Assembly: GCF_963931955.1 (NCBI RefSeq) | Contig: NZ_OZ008337.1 | Span: 124,001-188,000, forward strand | Length of the DNA: 64,000 nt | DNA from: Wolbachia endosymbiont (group A) of Longitarsus flavicornis | GTDB taxonomy: Bacteria > Pseudomonadota > Alphaproteobacteria > Rickettsiales > Anaplasmataceae | Direction: 5' to 3' | Shown: one piece after another, positions 8,664 through 17,807 of the stretch | How positions within the stretch are numbered: the first letter of the stretch is position 1 | Layout: the number at the start of each line of letters is the position of its first letter | Notes under the pieces: model-generated | Databases searched by the model: none | What the model was told of the DNA's origin: nothing | What the model saw: the letters and a program-made list of their open reading frames with translations, nothing else | Program-made: the position numbers and the translations under genes

Positions 8664-10027
8664 ATTGCTTCAAGCTCATTCATCGGTACAGCATGAATAG
8701 CATTATTCACTATTTTTACCCCTTCTTTTTCTCCGTTTTTCCATGTTTGGTGAATGTGGCAGAGCAAAAGTTGTCCACTAGGCGCTCTAGGCATTGATGG
8801 TCTCCAGGGATGGGCAATTCCCTTGATTCTTCTCACCACTCCTTTTGCATCTATAGTGATTAAATCATAGCGGGGCATTTTCCAGGTGTAGTCAATCAGA
8901 ACCAAACTGTTATCAACTGCACCTCTGACTTTACATCCCTCTTCGCTTATATCTTCAGGACTTATATGAGTGCGACAGCGGTAGGTTATCAGGTAACTAC
9001 TTCCAGGAGCTGGTTCTTTGCCTGGTAATAACCAATCAACGTTTCCTGCGTTTAACTTATAGTCTATACTATTTTCATAAATAACATTACCTTGTTTAAC
9101 TTGAATAATCTCAAGTACTGCAGAGTCAGGAATAGCTCCTGAATATGAACCGTGAGTAATGGTAATGGTTTTTTGAATAGTGATATCTACTTTTTTAATT
9201 TCACTTATTGGAAAATCATTAACCTTCAATTCCATTACCCTTTGGCTATTTGGCTGAAAAGTATGTGGCTCTGATTCAACTGACTTTATATCTGGATCTT
9301 CATCAAAAGAAACACGAATACTGTGAGGAAGTTCAATCTCATAGCCATCAACATGAGCTTTGCCCTCATTAATCACAAATATTTTTTTTCCTCCTTCTCC
9401 CTCTTCCTTTTGCAGGAACATTACTTCAAGACCATTTACGACATAGGAACCATTGGCTTCTTTGTCATAACGAGCAAGAGCTGTAGTTACTATATTTGCT
9501 TGTGGTGGCGGTGAATGTTCTATCAATACTCCATTTTCAATATTGTAAATTGGGTAAAATTCGCCATTTGTAGAGTTAACAGTAACACTTTCTACTTGGT
9601 ATCCCCAAATGATGGAAACTTTAAGCCTTGCTGCGCCTACTTCCTGATAATTTCTTGTACCAACTGCAGGATCACGAAGGTTTTCATCCTCAAGTTCTGT
9701 AATCGTAGATTCTAGATAATAAACACCTATGCGAACTGTAGTATTAAGCGGGATAACAAACTCTTTTGCCTCTACCTTTCTCACCGCTCCACGAAGATAG
9801 ATTTTTCCTGACTCAAGTGTAACTTTTTCCCCATCTATGATGCAATTGCTTCCTGTTATAACATCACCATCACGAAATATTGCATCACCTATGCCTTTAA
9901 GCTTAGAGAGAGCATACTCCTGAGTCTCGTTTAGTTCTGCAGATTGCAAACCTCTTCCAGCAAGAAATAAGCTTTTTTCGTATTCTTTGTCAGGATTAAA
10001 GCGGTTATAATAGGCGTTTAAAGTCAT
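8664..10027 (-). pseudogene. WO phage tail/baseplate-type protein (DUF4815-like), 3'-truncated
   Basis: About 455 native residues start at 10027 with MTLNAYYNRFNPDKEYEKSL and read leftward. The sequence resembles the DUF4815 family found in tail or baseplate regions of WO and other phages: GGRGLQSAELNE-type opening, beta-rich middle, and RIKGIAHPWRPSMPRAPSGQ. After IDFFQ the frame enters the IS5-type end, and the last 13 or so residues (to 8597) are IS-encoded. It follows the 10044-10730 gene after 16 bp, so the two form one leftward operon. Family assignment is from memory of WO gene content. Loss of the C-terminus probably inactivates it. Confidence 0.65.
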
Positions 10028-10043
10028 TTTATGCTAGAAAAAT

Positions 10044-10730
10044 TCAAAAAGTTACAACAAATGAAAAAGTTTCCCGAGTTGCAGATGTTCTGATAAGTGG
10101 TACGGTGTATTCTAAAACTAACAAAATTCCAGGATTTTCCACGTCTTTTGGTTCAAAATATCTCTGTCCTTCAGGTAATCCTTCTTTTATTTTAGTACCA
10201 ACCATAACCCCTAATTCCCTTATCACTTGATTTGCTGCGTCCGTGAAATCGAAAGTAAATTTAAGGTACAAATTATTGGTTGGTACATTTGAGGACCTAA
10301 ACCTTCCAGAAGGAGTTACAAGTTCTCCATTCTCATCACCTGTGCAGAAGAGAACTTCGTCTGCAGTACGCCTGCCAAGTTCATTGAGTAGTTTTTGAGA
10401 AGTAATGGGCTCCGGTGGTGTGCTTTGAACGTACTCTATAGTAACTGTACTACTCTCTACAATAGAGCTGTTTTCTGTGCACTGAATAATACCAGTACTA
10501 CTATCAACTGTATAATCAATACTTGGCTGATAAGTTGTTTGTCTGATAAAAATTTTTACGTCTTTAATGGGATGGTGATCAAGCTTGATTTCGCTATCAG
10601 CTGCAAAAGTTTTTTCTACTTTATGATTGCTTTCCCAACCTGCATCACCTGTTCCCCAGGCAAGATGTATCGGCTGCTCTTTTATACTTGCTGCTATTGC
10701 TGCTCTTCCTGATTGTGTAAGAATTGACAC
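10044..10730 (-). CDS. WO phage structural protein, probably baseplate or tail-fibre associated
   Basis: The 228-aa protein starts with GTG at 10730 (MSILTQSGRAAIAASIKEQP). This opening is typical of a conserved phage protein family placed beside DUF4815-like genes in WO. It is beta-rich with no signal or membrane helix. Its role in the virion is inferred from position only. It is the first gene of the leftward operon. A 44-bp promoter-like sequence ends 21 bp upstream, and the same sequence precedes the rightward head operon. No Shine-Dalgarno at ideal distance is visible (CACAGG directly abuts the start), so the start is slightly uncertain. Confidence 0.65.
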   Translation of the reverse strand: MSILTQSGRAAIAASIKEQPIHLAWGTGDAGWESNHKVEKTFAADSEIKLDHHPIKDVKIFIRQTTYQPSIDYTVDSSTGIIQCTENSSIVESSTVTIEYVQSTPPEPITSQKLLNELGRRTADEVLFCTGDENGELVTPSGRFRSSNVPTNNLYLKFTFDFTDAANQVIRELGVMVGTKIKEGLPEGQRYFEPKDVENPGILLVLEYTVPLIRTSATRETFSFVVTF

Positions 10731-10751
10731 CTGTGATGAGTTTGAAAGGCT

Positions 10752-10795
10752 TATATAATATATATTCAGGATTTGGAAAATTTTTGTCCAAAAAA
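10752..10795 (-). promoter_or_regulatory. 44-bp putative phage promoter, copy A (leftward)
   Basis: Read on the minus strand it contains TTTTTTGGACAAAA, CAAATCCTGAATATATATTA and TATA. It matches 20265-20308 on the plus strand at 42 of 44 positions. It ends 21 bp upstream of the leftward structural operon. The AT-rich right part looks like an extended -10 region. The GGACAAAA block could be the upstream contact for a phage sigma factor or activator. Confidence 0.6.
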
Positions 10796-10824
10796 AATGA
10801 ATTTTTGCCTAATTTTTTGTTGCA

Positions 10825-10906
10825 GTATTATTTAAAAATCGAACTGTATTATTCTCGAAAAAAAACAATAGAATATCAATAGGTTAAAAATTGCATCTGT
10901 ATTATT
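10825..10906. promoter_or_regulatory. three GTATTATT repeats upstream of the sigma gene
   Basis: GTATTATT occurs at 10825, 10846 and 10899, spaced 21 and 53 bp apart, close to two and five helical turns. Two copies are preceded by CT. Same-face spacing suggests binding of a dimer or oligomer. The window 10796-10981 also holds a short GTCC/GGAC inverted repeat at 10921-10934. Operator function is an inference. Confidence 0.3.
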
Positions 10907-10981
10907 TATTTTTGCCCCTGTCCTACAAAGTGGACCTGTAAGTTCTCATCCTTAAAGCATTAATTGTTTTAGGGAAAAGTT

Positions 10982-11470
10982 ATGAAACTAAAAACTGCCA
11001 TAGTTGTTCAAAATATACGGTATCAAGCTAAGAGATTAAAACTTTTTGAATGCTTTGCTCATGAAACTCATGAAGATCTTGAGCAAGAACTTTTCTGTGA
11101 AATTTGGACTTATCTTGATAGATATGATGAAAGTAAAGGTAGCTTTAACACTTTTGTAGCAAGATTAACTGAACGTCGTGCCAATAACTTATTGGAGAAA
11201 CAACTATGTATGAAGCGCAATATTAATAACTATGTCAATATTGAGAAAACAGAAGCTTTTGAAGATGAAGTAGCGAAACGTACTGATGTAGATTACATGA
11301 TTTCAACGCTACCAAGAAAGATGCAAAAGATATGCGAACAACTCAAGTACTTTAACTTATATGAAGTTGCTAAGATGAACAACATATCAAGAACTACTTT
11401 AAATACTATGATAAGAAAAATACGTATAAAACTCTCTTCCATCTACTACAAGAGCAAAAAGAAAAATTGA
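10982..11470 (+). CDS. phage-encoded sigma-70-family RNA polymerase sigma factor
   Basis: The protein is 162 aa, the size of a small ECF-type sigma. Residues about 28-75 (HEDLEQELFCEIWTYLDRYD, then KGSFNTFVARLTERRAN) match sigma region 2, which binds core polymerase and the -10 element. Residues about 108-155 (LPRKMQKICEQLKYFNLYEV, then NNISRTTLNTMIRKIR) match the region 4 helix-turn-helix that reads the -35 element. The start ATG follows AGGGAA. It is the first gene of the rightward early module and probably switches transcription toward phage operons. The 44-bp elements upstream of both structural operons are candidate targets. No anti-sigma gene is adjacent. Confidence 0.8.
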   Translation: MKLKTAIVVQNIRYQAKRLKLFECFAHETHEDLEQELFCEIWTYLDRYDESKGSFNTFVARLTERRANNLLEKQLCMKRNINNYVNIEKTEAFEDEVAKRTDVDYMISTLPRKMQKICEQLKYFNLYEVAKMNNISRTTLNTMIRKIRIKLSSIYYKSKKKN

Positions 11471-11522
11471 ACATAAATTCTACCTTTCCTGAATATATAA
11501 CATATACCATTGAGGTGAATAA

Positions 11523-12326
11523 ATGACTTTTAAAATTCTAAACAATAATGAAAGATTGAAAACAACTACAGGAATAAAAGTAGTAATTTTTGGTCCTTAC
11601 GGTATTGGTAAAACCAGCCTCTTAAAGACTATAAGTGAACCAACACTATGTCTTGACTTTGAAGCAGGTCTGCTTGCTGTTCAAGATTGGCAGGGAGATT
11701 CAATTAGTGTTCGTACTTGGAATCAAGCTCGGGATATTGCCTGCCTAATTGGTGGTCCGAACCCTGCACTAAAATCTGATCAAGCGTATAGCCAAAGACA
11801 CTATGAGCACGTATCAAGTAAATACAATGAAGAGTTTTCTAAATATCGATGTATTTTTATTGATAGCATCACTGTAGCATCACGTCTTTGTCTCTTATGG
11901 GCAAAAATGCAACCGGAAGCTTTTTCTGAGAGAAGTGGAAAGCAAGACATGAGAGCTGCTTACGGAATACTTGCGCAAGAGATGATGGCTTGGCTCAATC
12001 AGTTTCAACATATCAGAGATAAAGACATCATAATAGTTGGCACATTAGGTCAATATCTCGATGACTGCAATCGTCCAACTTGGCTACCTCAATGTGAAGG
12101 AGCTAAAACTGCTAGTGAGATTCCAGGGATAGTTGATGAGGTAATCAGCATGGTTGGAATCAAGAAAGATGATGGTACAGAGAAACGTTCATTTGTCTGT
12201 CAGACTATTAATACTTGGGGATACCCAGCTAAAGATCGCAGTGGCTGCCTGAATATGGTTGAGGAACCACATCTAGGTAAATTACTTGCGAAAATTAAAG
12301 CCAAAACTTTGGCTCCTATTGTTTAA
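11523..12326 (+). CDS. phage ATP-binding protein, Sak4/AAA_24-like recombination ATPase
   Basis: The protein has 267 aa and a RecA-like core. Walker A is GPYGIGKT at residues 24-31. Walker B is CIFIDSI at 110-116. A later GTLGQYLDDC region and the C-terminal EVISMVGIK block resemble phage nucleotide-binding proteins of the Sak4 type, which anneal single strands during recombination. It lies 52 bp after the sigma gene, with TTGAGGTGAATA before its ATG, and begins the replication module. The Sak4 label is by fold and context. A generic AAA ATPase is the alternative. Confidence 0.7.
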   Translation: MTFKILNNNERLKTTTGIKVVIFGPYGIGKTSLLKTISEPTLCLDFEAGLLAVQDWQGDSISVRTWNQARDIACLIGGPNPALKSDQAYSQRHYEHVSSKYNEEFSKYRCIFIDSITVASRLCLLWAKMQPEAFSERSGKQDMRAAYGILAQEMMAWLNQFQHIRDKDIIIVGTLGQYLDDCNRPTWLPQCEGAKTASEIPGIVDEVISMVGIKKDDGTEKRSFVCQTINTWGYPAKDRSGCLNMVEEPHLGKLLAKIKAKTLAPIV

Positions 12327-12349
12327 TTAAAAATTGGAGAATAATTATT

Positions 12350-13159
12350 ATGGAACAAAGCTTTTTCAATATCGGTCAAAAAATTCCCTTTTTCAGCATA
12401 AAAGAGTATTTAAACGACAAAGCACCGATACCAGAAGATATAATCTCACCAAGGATTTTAACAAAAAGAGGCTTATTGGTACTAGGTGGCCCACCTAAAA
12501 TTGGCAAAAGCGATTTTCTAATTTCATGGCTTGTCCACATGGCTGCTGGAGTTTCATTTTTGGGTATGACTCCAAGCAAACCTATGAAAATTTTCTATCT
12601 GCAAACTGAAATTGAATATGAATATATGAAAGAACGGTTGCAACAACTTCAACTGGATAACGAACTTTTGAATATAGCTGCCAATAACTTAATCATTACA
12701 CCAAGAGTACAATTATCTTTCAGCAGTGAAGAAATAGATGAAATTAAAAATGTTATCAAAGAGCGTTTCAAACCTGATATTATTGCCGTCGATCCTCTTC
12801 GTAACATTTTTAACTCAAGTGAATATGGCAATGAAAACGACAATAGCGCTATGTTATTCTTCTTGCAAAAAACACTTGAAAGACTGAGAAATGTTATCAA
12901 TCCAGATTCGGGCATAATACTCACTCACCATACAAAAAAACTATCCAAAAAAATGTTAGAAGAAGATCCATTTCAAGGCCTAAGTGGTGCTGGATCTTTA
13001 CGTGGATTTTATAGCACTGGCATGGTGATGTTTGCTCATGATGAGGAAAGCACTGTCCGTCAAATAGTATTTGAGCTTCGTAATGGTGAACGTGTAGCAA
13101 ATAAGCTTGTTGATAAGATAGATGGTCGTTGGAAGCTTGCAGACCAATGGAGTAACTGA
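12350..13159 (+). CDS. RepA-like AAA ATPase (replicative helicase type)
   Basis: The 269-aa protein has Walker A GGPPKIGKS at residues 46-54, Walker B IIAVDPLRN near 145, and a sensor-like GIILTHHTKKL near 183. This is the RepA/DnaB-like hexameric helicase fold common in plasmids and phages. A short N-terminal segment with IPEDIISPRIL precedes the core. It has 24 bp spacing from the previous gene and a GGAG ribosome site. It is a clear paralogue of the core of the 13662-14849 protein, with long shared blocks around the P-loop and AAGVSFLGM. Confidence 0.75.
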   Translation: MEQSFFNIGQKIPFFSIKEYLNDKAPIPEDIISPRILTKRGLLVLGGPPKIGKSDFLISWLVHMAAGVSFLGMTPSKPMKIFYLQTEIEYEYMKERLQQLQLDNELLNIAANNLIITPRVQLSFSSEEIDEIKNVIKERFKPDIIAVDPLRNIFNSSEYGNENDNSAMLFFLQKTLERLRNVINPDSGIILTHHTKKLSKKMLEEDPFQGLSGAGSLRGFYSTGMVMFAHDEESTVRQIVFELRNGERVANKLVDKIDGRWKLADQWSN

Positions 13160-13185
13160 TTTTTACTTAATTTATAGGAGACAAT

Positions 13186-13677
13186 ATGTTATCAGATTTT
13201 TTAACTGATTTTAATAACGCAAAACTGCAGAGCAATTTAATACCAAAAGGTACAATAGTCAAGGTAAAAATGGCAATAAAGCCTGGAGGTTATGAAAATT
13301 GGTTCACTAAAAGCTATGCTACCGGCAGCATCTATTTAAACGCTGAATTTACCGTCACTGAAGGTCAATATGCAAAACGTAAGATTTTTCAAGTAATTGG
13401 TATTAAAAGTGGCAAAGCAAGCGTTGAAGGAGAAGATACTTGGGGAGAATCTGGACGTTCTATGCTTAGAAGTATTTTAGAGTCAGCACGGAACATTCAT
13501 TCAAATGACACTTCAGAAAAAGCAGTTATTGCTAGAAAAGTCAACTCTATAGCTGATTTTAACGGGGTAGAGTTTACTGCAAAAGTTGGTATTGAAGCTG
13601 ATCGATATGGAGAAAAAAACAAGATTGCCACTGTTATTACTCCAGAACAATCTGAAGTTGATTGGTTGCCATTTTGA
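13186..13677 (+). CDS. DUF669-like phage protein, probable single-strand DNA-binding role
   Basis: The 163-aa protein contains IPKGTIVKVKMAIKPGG, an FTV-rich beta region and GESGRSMLRSILESARNI, and it ends in EVDWLPF. The beta-rich front and acidic C-terminal tip resemble DUF669 proteins, which sit beside phage recombinases and are thought to bind single-stranded DNA. The start follows TATAGGAGACAAT. It is placed between two ATPase genes and overlaps the next start by 16 bp, so the two are translationally coupled. Function is inferred from context. Confidence 0.55.
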   Translation: MLSDFLTDFNNAKLQSNLIPKGTIVKVKMAIKPGGYENWFTKSYATGSIYLNAEFTVTEGQYAKRKIFQVIGIKSGKASVEGEDTWGESGRSMLRSILESARNIHSNDTSEKAVIARKVNSIADFNGVEFTAKVGIEADRYGEKNKIATVITPEQSEVDWLPF

Positions 13678-14849
13678 AGTACGACGAAGAGAAGCTCTGG
13701 ATTGCTGTAATTGAGAGAGCTATCAAAGATGCAGCAGTAGAGCTAAAGAAAGAAGCAATTAAATGGTTTGATTCAGAGTCTTTTGAAACTGTTTGTGAGC
13801 TAGCTAATCTCAGCTCTAAACGTATGAAAAGTATGTATGGGGGTTTTATGCAGAGAAAGGAAATAAAAGGATTATTGATTGATAATATTAAGGAGTGTGT
13901 ACCTTACCTAATTCCAAACGGTAATTTTTATCGAGAGAGGACTTATGTTGGCAATTGTGATGGGGATACGATTACAGTTAAAATAGTGGGTAAAGAAGCT
14001 GGAAATTGGCGTAATTTTACTAAAGGAATCAGTGGTGATATTATTGATCTTTGGACTTTAGTTAAAGGTGATATAAATTCCGCTAAGAAGTGGTTAAATA
14101 CTAAAGAAAACACAACAGAACATAAAATTACATCGTTTTCAGCAAGGCATTACTTGAATGATAAATCACCAATGCCAAAAGATATAATAGGCCCAAGAAT
14201 TTTAACTCCAGGCGGTCTTTTGGTTATAGGTGGAACTCCCAAAATAGGAAAAAGTAATTTTCTACTTTCCATGTTGGTACATTTAGCTGCTGGAGTATCA
14301 TTTCTTGGTATGAAGCCTGCAAAGCCACTTAAGATATTCTATCTACAGAATGAAATGGAATATGATTACATAAGAGAGCGCTTACAGAAGCTAAGAATCA
14401 GCAAGAAAACCCTTGATGCAGGGACAGAAAACTTAGTCATCACTCAAAAAATAAAACTAACCTTGAATGTGGAAAAAATAAAAGAAATTATGTCGGAAAA
14501 TCTCGATGTAAAAACAGTTGATCTTATAGTGATAGACTCTCTTTTTGATTATAGGAGTATGATCTCTTTTCTGCAAAATAGTATTGATGAACTACGCTCT
14601 ATAACTAATCCTGCTGCTGGAGTAATAGTTACACATTACACCAAAAAAATGTCAACAACCACGTTAAAAAAGAATCCATTTCAAGCATTGAGTGGTGCTA
14701 ATGTTTTAAGAAGTTTATATACATCTGGAATAATGATATTTAGGCCAGAAAGGAATACTCTGCAATTGATGTACGAACTTAAAAACGGCAAACCAATACC
14801 AACAAAATTCATAAATATGGTTAACGGACGCTGGATAGCTACAGCTTAA
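13662..14849 (+). CDS. phage fusion protein: small N-terminal domain, primase-like module, RepA-like ATPase
   Basis: Three parts can be seen in 395 aa. Residues about 8-62 (KLWIAVIERAIKDAA to SSKRMKSMYGG) look like a small stand-alone phage protein. Residues about 66-140 (IKECVPYLIPNGNF, EAGNWRNFTKG, GDIIDLW) resemble the N-terminus of the primase-helicase encoded next. The rest is a RepA-like ATPase with Walker A GGTPKIGKS, Walker B LIVIDSL and GVIVTHYTKKM. The start is TTG at 13662 or 13674, inside the end of the preceding gene. It looks assembled by shuffling of modules from both neighbours. Confidence 0.7.
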   Translation: MVAILKYDEEKLWIAVIERAIKDAAVELKKEAIKWFDSESFETVCELANLSSKRMKSMYGGFMQRKEIKGLLIDNIKECVPYLIPNGNFYRERTYVGNCDGDTITVKIVGKEAGNWRNFTKGISGDIIDLWTLVKGDINSAKKWLNTKENTTEHKITSFSARHYLNDKSPMPKDIIGPRILTPGGLLVIGGTPKIGKSNFLLSMLVHLAAGVSFLGMKPAKPLKIFYLQNEMEYDYIRERLQKLRISKKTLDAGTENLVITQKIKLTLNVEKIKEIMSENLDVKTVDLIVIDSLFDYRSMISFLQNSIDELRSITNPAAGVIVTHYTKKMSTTTLKKNPFQALSGANVLRSLYTSGIMIFRPERNTLQLMYELKNGKPIPTKFINMVNGRWIATA

Positions 14850-14884
14850 CCAAATTTCTAAACTTTAAATATATTGGAGATTTT

Positions 14885-17029
14885 ATGGATATCTATTGTG
14901 ATTTTAATACTGCAGCTCCACGAAAAAATGCACCGTTAGTAGAAAAAGAACAACTTAAAGCTCAGCTTCTGTTAAATATCAGATCATGCCTTTCTTATCT
15001 ATTGCCAAGAGGGATTTTTCGTGGTGGTAAGTTTTATGTAGGCAATGTACAAGGTGATAAAGGAAAGAGTCTAGTAGTAGAATTAAGTGGCAGTGAAGCT
15101 GGCCTATGGCATGATTTTGCAACAGGAGAAGGTGGTGACATTATCGACCTTTGGGCAGAAGTGCATAGAAAAAGTACTAGAACAGAGTTTACTGAAGTAA
15201 TGGACTCTATAGCTGAATGGCTTGGTCATTTTAAAAAGATCAAAACTGACAAAACTGCAGGTAATCCAACTGCATATTGGGATTATTACGATGAAAACGG
15301 CCAAGCTATTGTTAGGGTCTATCGTTATGATGATAATAATGGAAAGCGATATCTTCCTTTTGATATAAAAAAATCTGACTTTGGTGCACCGAAGATAAGG
15401 CCACTCTATAATATTCCAGGTATTTTGAAATCCGATAAAGTTATTTTTGTTGAAGGGGAAAAATGTGCAGAAGCGCTGATAGAGAAAGGAATAACTGCAA
15501 CAACAGCAATTTCTGGAGCAAATGCACCTATTGAGAAGACAGATTGGACTCCACTTAAAGGTAAACACATTATTATATGGCCAGATAATGATGAACCAGG
15601 TAAACGATATGCTGAAAATGCTGCAAAAAAGCTTTTAGAGATCGGAGTTGCATCACTTGTTAAGCTTAAGATACCACAAGATAGGCCGAAAGGTTGGGAT
15701 GCTGCTGATTGTGTAAAGGAGGGTATAAGCATTGAAGAATTTTTAGCTTCAACTCCTTTACTTACTATTGATACCCCATCTACTGACATTCCAAATACTT
15801 CAAATATGAAAAGTTTAGAAAGATCTACAAAACATCCGCTTAACATTTTAGACTGGAGTGTGAGTCGTTATTTAGGTTCAGTACCAATACAAAGGTTTCT
15901 TGTTGAAGGTTTATTTCCTTTAGGTGTTACCTCAATAGTAGCTGCTATGGGAGATACAGGTAAAGGTATGCTACTCCTTGACTTGGCACTTAAGGTTGCA
16001 AGTGATGCAGATCAGATATGTGGTTTTGGTTCCCTTGTTACAGAGCATGGATCAGTAGTGATTTTTTCAGCAGAAGATGATGCAGGTGAGATACACCGTC
16101 GTCTTGATCGTCTTGATCCTAGTAGCAAGAGAGCAGAATATCAAAATCGATTATTTATTATACCTATTCCAAATACGGGAGAGCCCTTTTCTATAGTGAA
16201 AAGCAACATGCGTGGTAAATGTCCTGAAACTTCAGATAAATTTGAAGACATCTGTAGACAATTAGATAAAGTAAAAGATCTAAAACTAATAGTATTTGAT
16301 CCACTAGTATCATTTGTCCATGCTAATATAAACTCAGATCCAGAAATGGGATATTATGCAATGGGGTTACTTGCAAACTTAGCAAATGAAACAGGAGCAG
16401 CTGTAATTGTAGCACATCATATGAGAAAACCCAAGTGCAGTGAACCGATTACGACTGTGGAACAGGCAAGAGATGCGATAAGAGGTACAACTGCACTTGT
16501 TGATGGAGTTAGGTGTTCTTTTGCATTATGGCCTGCTTCAAAAGAGCATCAGAATACTGTGTTTAATACATTAAAGGTTAGTAAAGTTAATAATGCAGTA
16601 TACCAAGGAGCTATAGTTAAGTCTAATGGAGCAACAGATAGGAATATAAGAACTTACTTACGCTCCTCAACTGGCTTGCTTGAGGATATATCTGAGGAAT
16701 TTAAGCTTGGAAAATTATCTGATGAATACTTAAAAAAGATACTGATGCAAGCTATTGCAGTGTCAGCAGAAGAAGGTCATCCGTTTACTCATACAGGTGG
16801 ACCAGGAGTGTTTCAACAACGGCATAGATTACCAGCTGCATTTCATAGTGTTAGTAGGCATAGACTTGAACGTTTAGCACAGGAACTATTAAACGAAAGA
16901 AAAATAGTAAAAGGTATGGCTACAAACTCAAAAGAGGATAAATGGCTTGATATCAAAACTGGTTCTTTTGCCAGAGGAGAAGGTAAGTTTAAGCTAGGTG
17001 CAGGAAGGTTTGAAATAGGTAACTTCTAA
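14885..17029 (+). CDS. phage primase-helicase with TOPRIM domain
   Basis: This is the main phage replication enzyme, making primers and unwinding DNA. The 714-aa protein has an N-terminal module with GEGGDIIDLW. A TOPRIM domain at about residues 178-240 shows KVIFVEGEKCAEAL and HIIIWPDNDEPGK, with the catalytic Glu and the DxD-type acidic pair. The C-terminal RepA-like helicase starts near 330, with a P-loop GDTGKGMLL, Walker B LIVFDPL and VIVAHHMRKP. The C-terminal 100 residues may form a DNA-binding tail. RBS is TTGGAGATTTT. It closes the rightward replication module. The 440 bp after it may contain the origin. Confidence 0.85.
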   Translation: MDIYCDFNTAAPRKNAPLVEKEQLKAQLLLNIRSCLSYLLPRGIFRGGKFYVGNVQGDKGKSLVVELSGSEAGLWHDFATGEGGDIIDLWAEVHRKSTRTEFTEVMDSIAEWLGHFKKIKTDKTAGNPTAYWDYYDENGQAIVRVYRYDDNNGKRYLPFDIKKSDFGAPKIRPLYNIPGILKSDKVIFVEGEKCAEALIEKGITATTAISGANAPIEKTDWTPLKGKHIIIWPDNDEPGKRYAENAAKKLLEIGVASLVKLKIPQDRPKGWDAADCVKEGISIEEFLASTPLLTIDTPSTDIPNTSNMKSLERSTKHPLNILDWSVSRYLGSVPIQRFLVEGLFPLGVTSIVAAMGDTGKGMLLLDLALKVASDADQICGFGSLVTEHGSVVIFSAEDDAGEIHRRLDRLDPSSKRAEYQNRLFIIPIPNTGEPFSIVKSNMRGKCPETSDKFEDICRQLDKVKDLKLIVFDPLVSFVHANINSDPEMGYYAMGLLANLANETGAAVIVAHHMRKPKCSEPITTVEQARDAIRGTTALVDGVRCSFALWPASKEHQNTVFNTLKVSKVNNAVYQGAIVKSNGATDRNIRTYLRSSTGLLEDISEEFKLGKLSDEYLKKILMQAIAVSAEEGHPFTHTGGPGVFQQRHRLPAAFHSVSRHRLERLAQELLNERKIVKGMATNSKEDKWLDIKTGSFARGEGKFKLGAGRFEIGNF

Positions 17030-17126
17030 AAAATACTTAAAGCTCACTTATGAAAGTTTTGTGGGTTCATTTTGTCTCTCTGAAAGTAAGGTTTTAAGAA
17101 CAAAAAATGAATTCCACACGACCAAA

Positions 17127-17308
17127 TTTCCATGATTTCCGGAAAATTTATCAAGATTTGGAAATTAGAGTATATTCACACTTAAACTATTGAAATTCGT
17201 TGATTTTTAGCCATCTAATATAAGAAATATTACGTTTCCATTTCCAAAAAATTTAGCTAATTTGGTAATACTCAAACCCGCTACAGTGGCTGATTTCCAC
17301 TTTCCGAG
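17127..17308. other. cluster of TTTCC motifs, candidate phage origin or operator
   Basis: TTTCC occurs as three close pairs on the plus strand (17127/17136, 17235/17241, 17294/17301). It also occurs on the minus strand at 17141-17145 and 17160-17164, including the palindrome TTTCCGGAAA. A run of TA-rich sequence (about 17312-17365) follows. Repeated sites plus an AT-rich unwinding region next to a primase-helicase gene are what an origin would look like. Nothing else was seen in 17030-17468 except the AT-rich tract. Confidence 0.35.
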
Positions 17309-17468
17309 AATCTTATATATTATATATATATAAATAATAATAAATGATATAATAATAAACTAATATAAAATACAATAACTATAGTAATGGTTCATAGTAA
17401 CTTTTGAGCAAAAAGAAAGAAGTTTGGAAAAGTAGTCACTAATAAAAATACAACACAGAGACAAAAAT

Positions 17469-17621
17469 ATGAAAAACCTACTATTGCATTTTGAACAACT
17501 TGAAAAAAAAGATGAAGGACCTAAAAGTGAAAGACAAATGCTTACAAAAGACAAAACAATTTATAATAGCATTTTAAAAAGACTCTATGACCCGAGGGTA
17601 CAATTTACCACCTTGACCTAA
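17469..17621 (+). CDS. small phage protein, 50 aa, uncertain
   Basis: The frame starts MKNLLLHFEQLEKK and ends LYDPRVQFTTLT. It is mostly charged and helical in its first 40 residues. There is no strong ribosome site (CAGAGAC 8 bp before ATG). It converges with the leftward 17808-20121 cassette and follows an AT-rich tract that could hold its promoter. I do not recognise it. A small regulator is possible, but chance cannot be excluded. The 186 bp from 17622 to 17807 hold nothing recognisable. Confidence 0.35.
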   Translation: MKNLLLHFEQLEKKDEGPKSERQMLTKDKTIYNSILKRLYDPRVQFTTLT

Positions 17622-17807
17622 AGAACGCTTATAACAGCCCTTAAAAGCCGATTAACACCATGTCTTAACTTATAAGAAAGACCTTATGTTAATTTTATCA
17701 CGTTTTACTTTAGTTGTAAAGAAATTTTTTTAATGTATGACAGATTTGTATAGTCGATATTTTACGTAACTTATGGCGTTTAATTGGTTATTTAGTATCT
17801 CTAAAAC

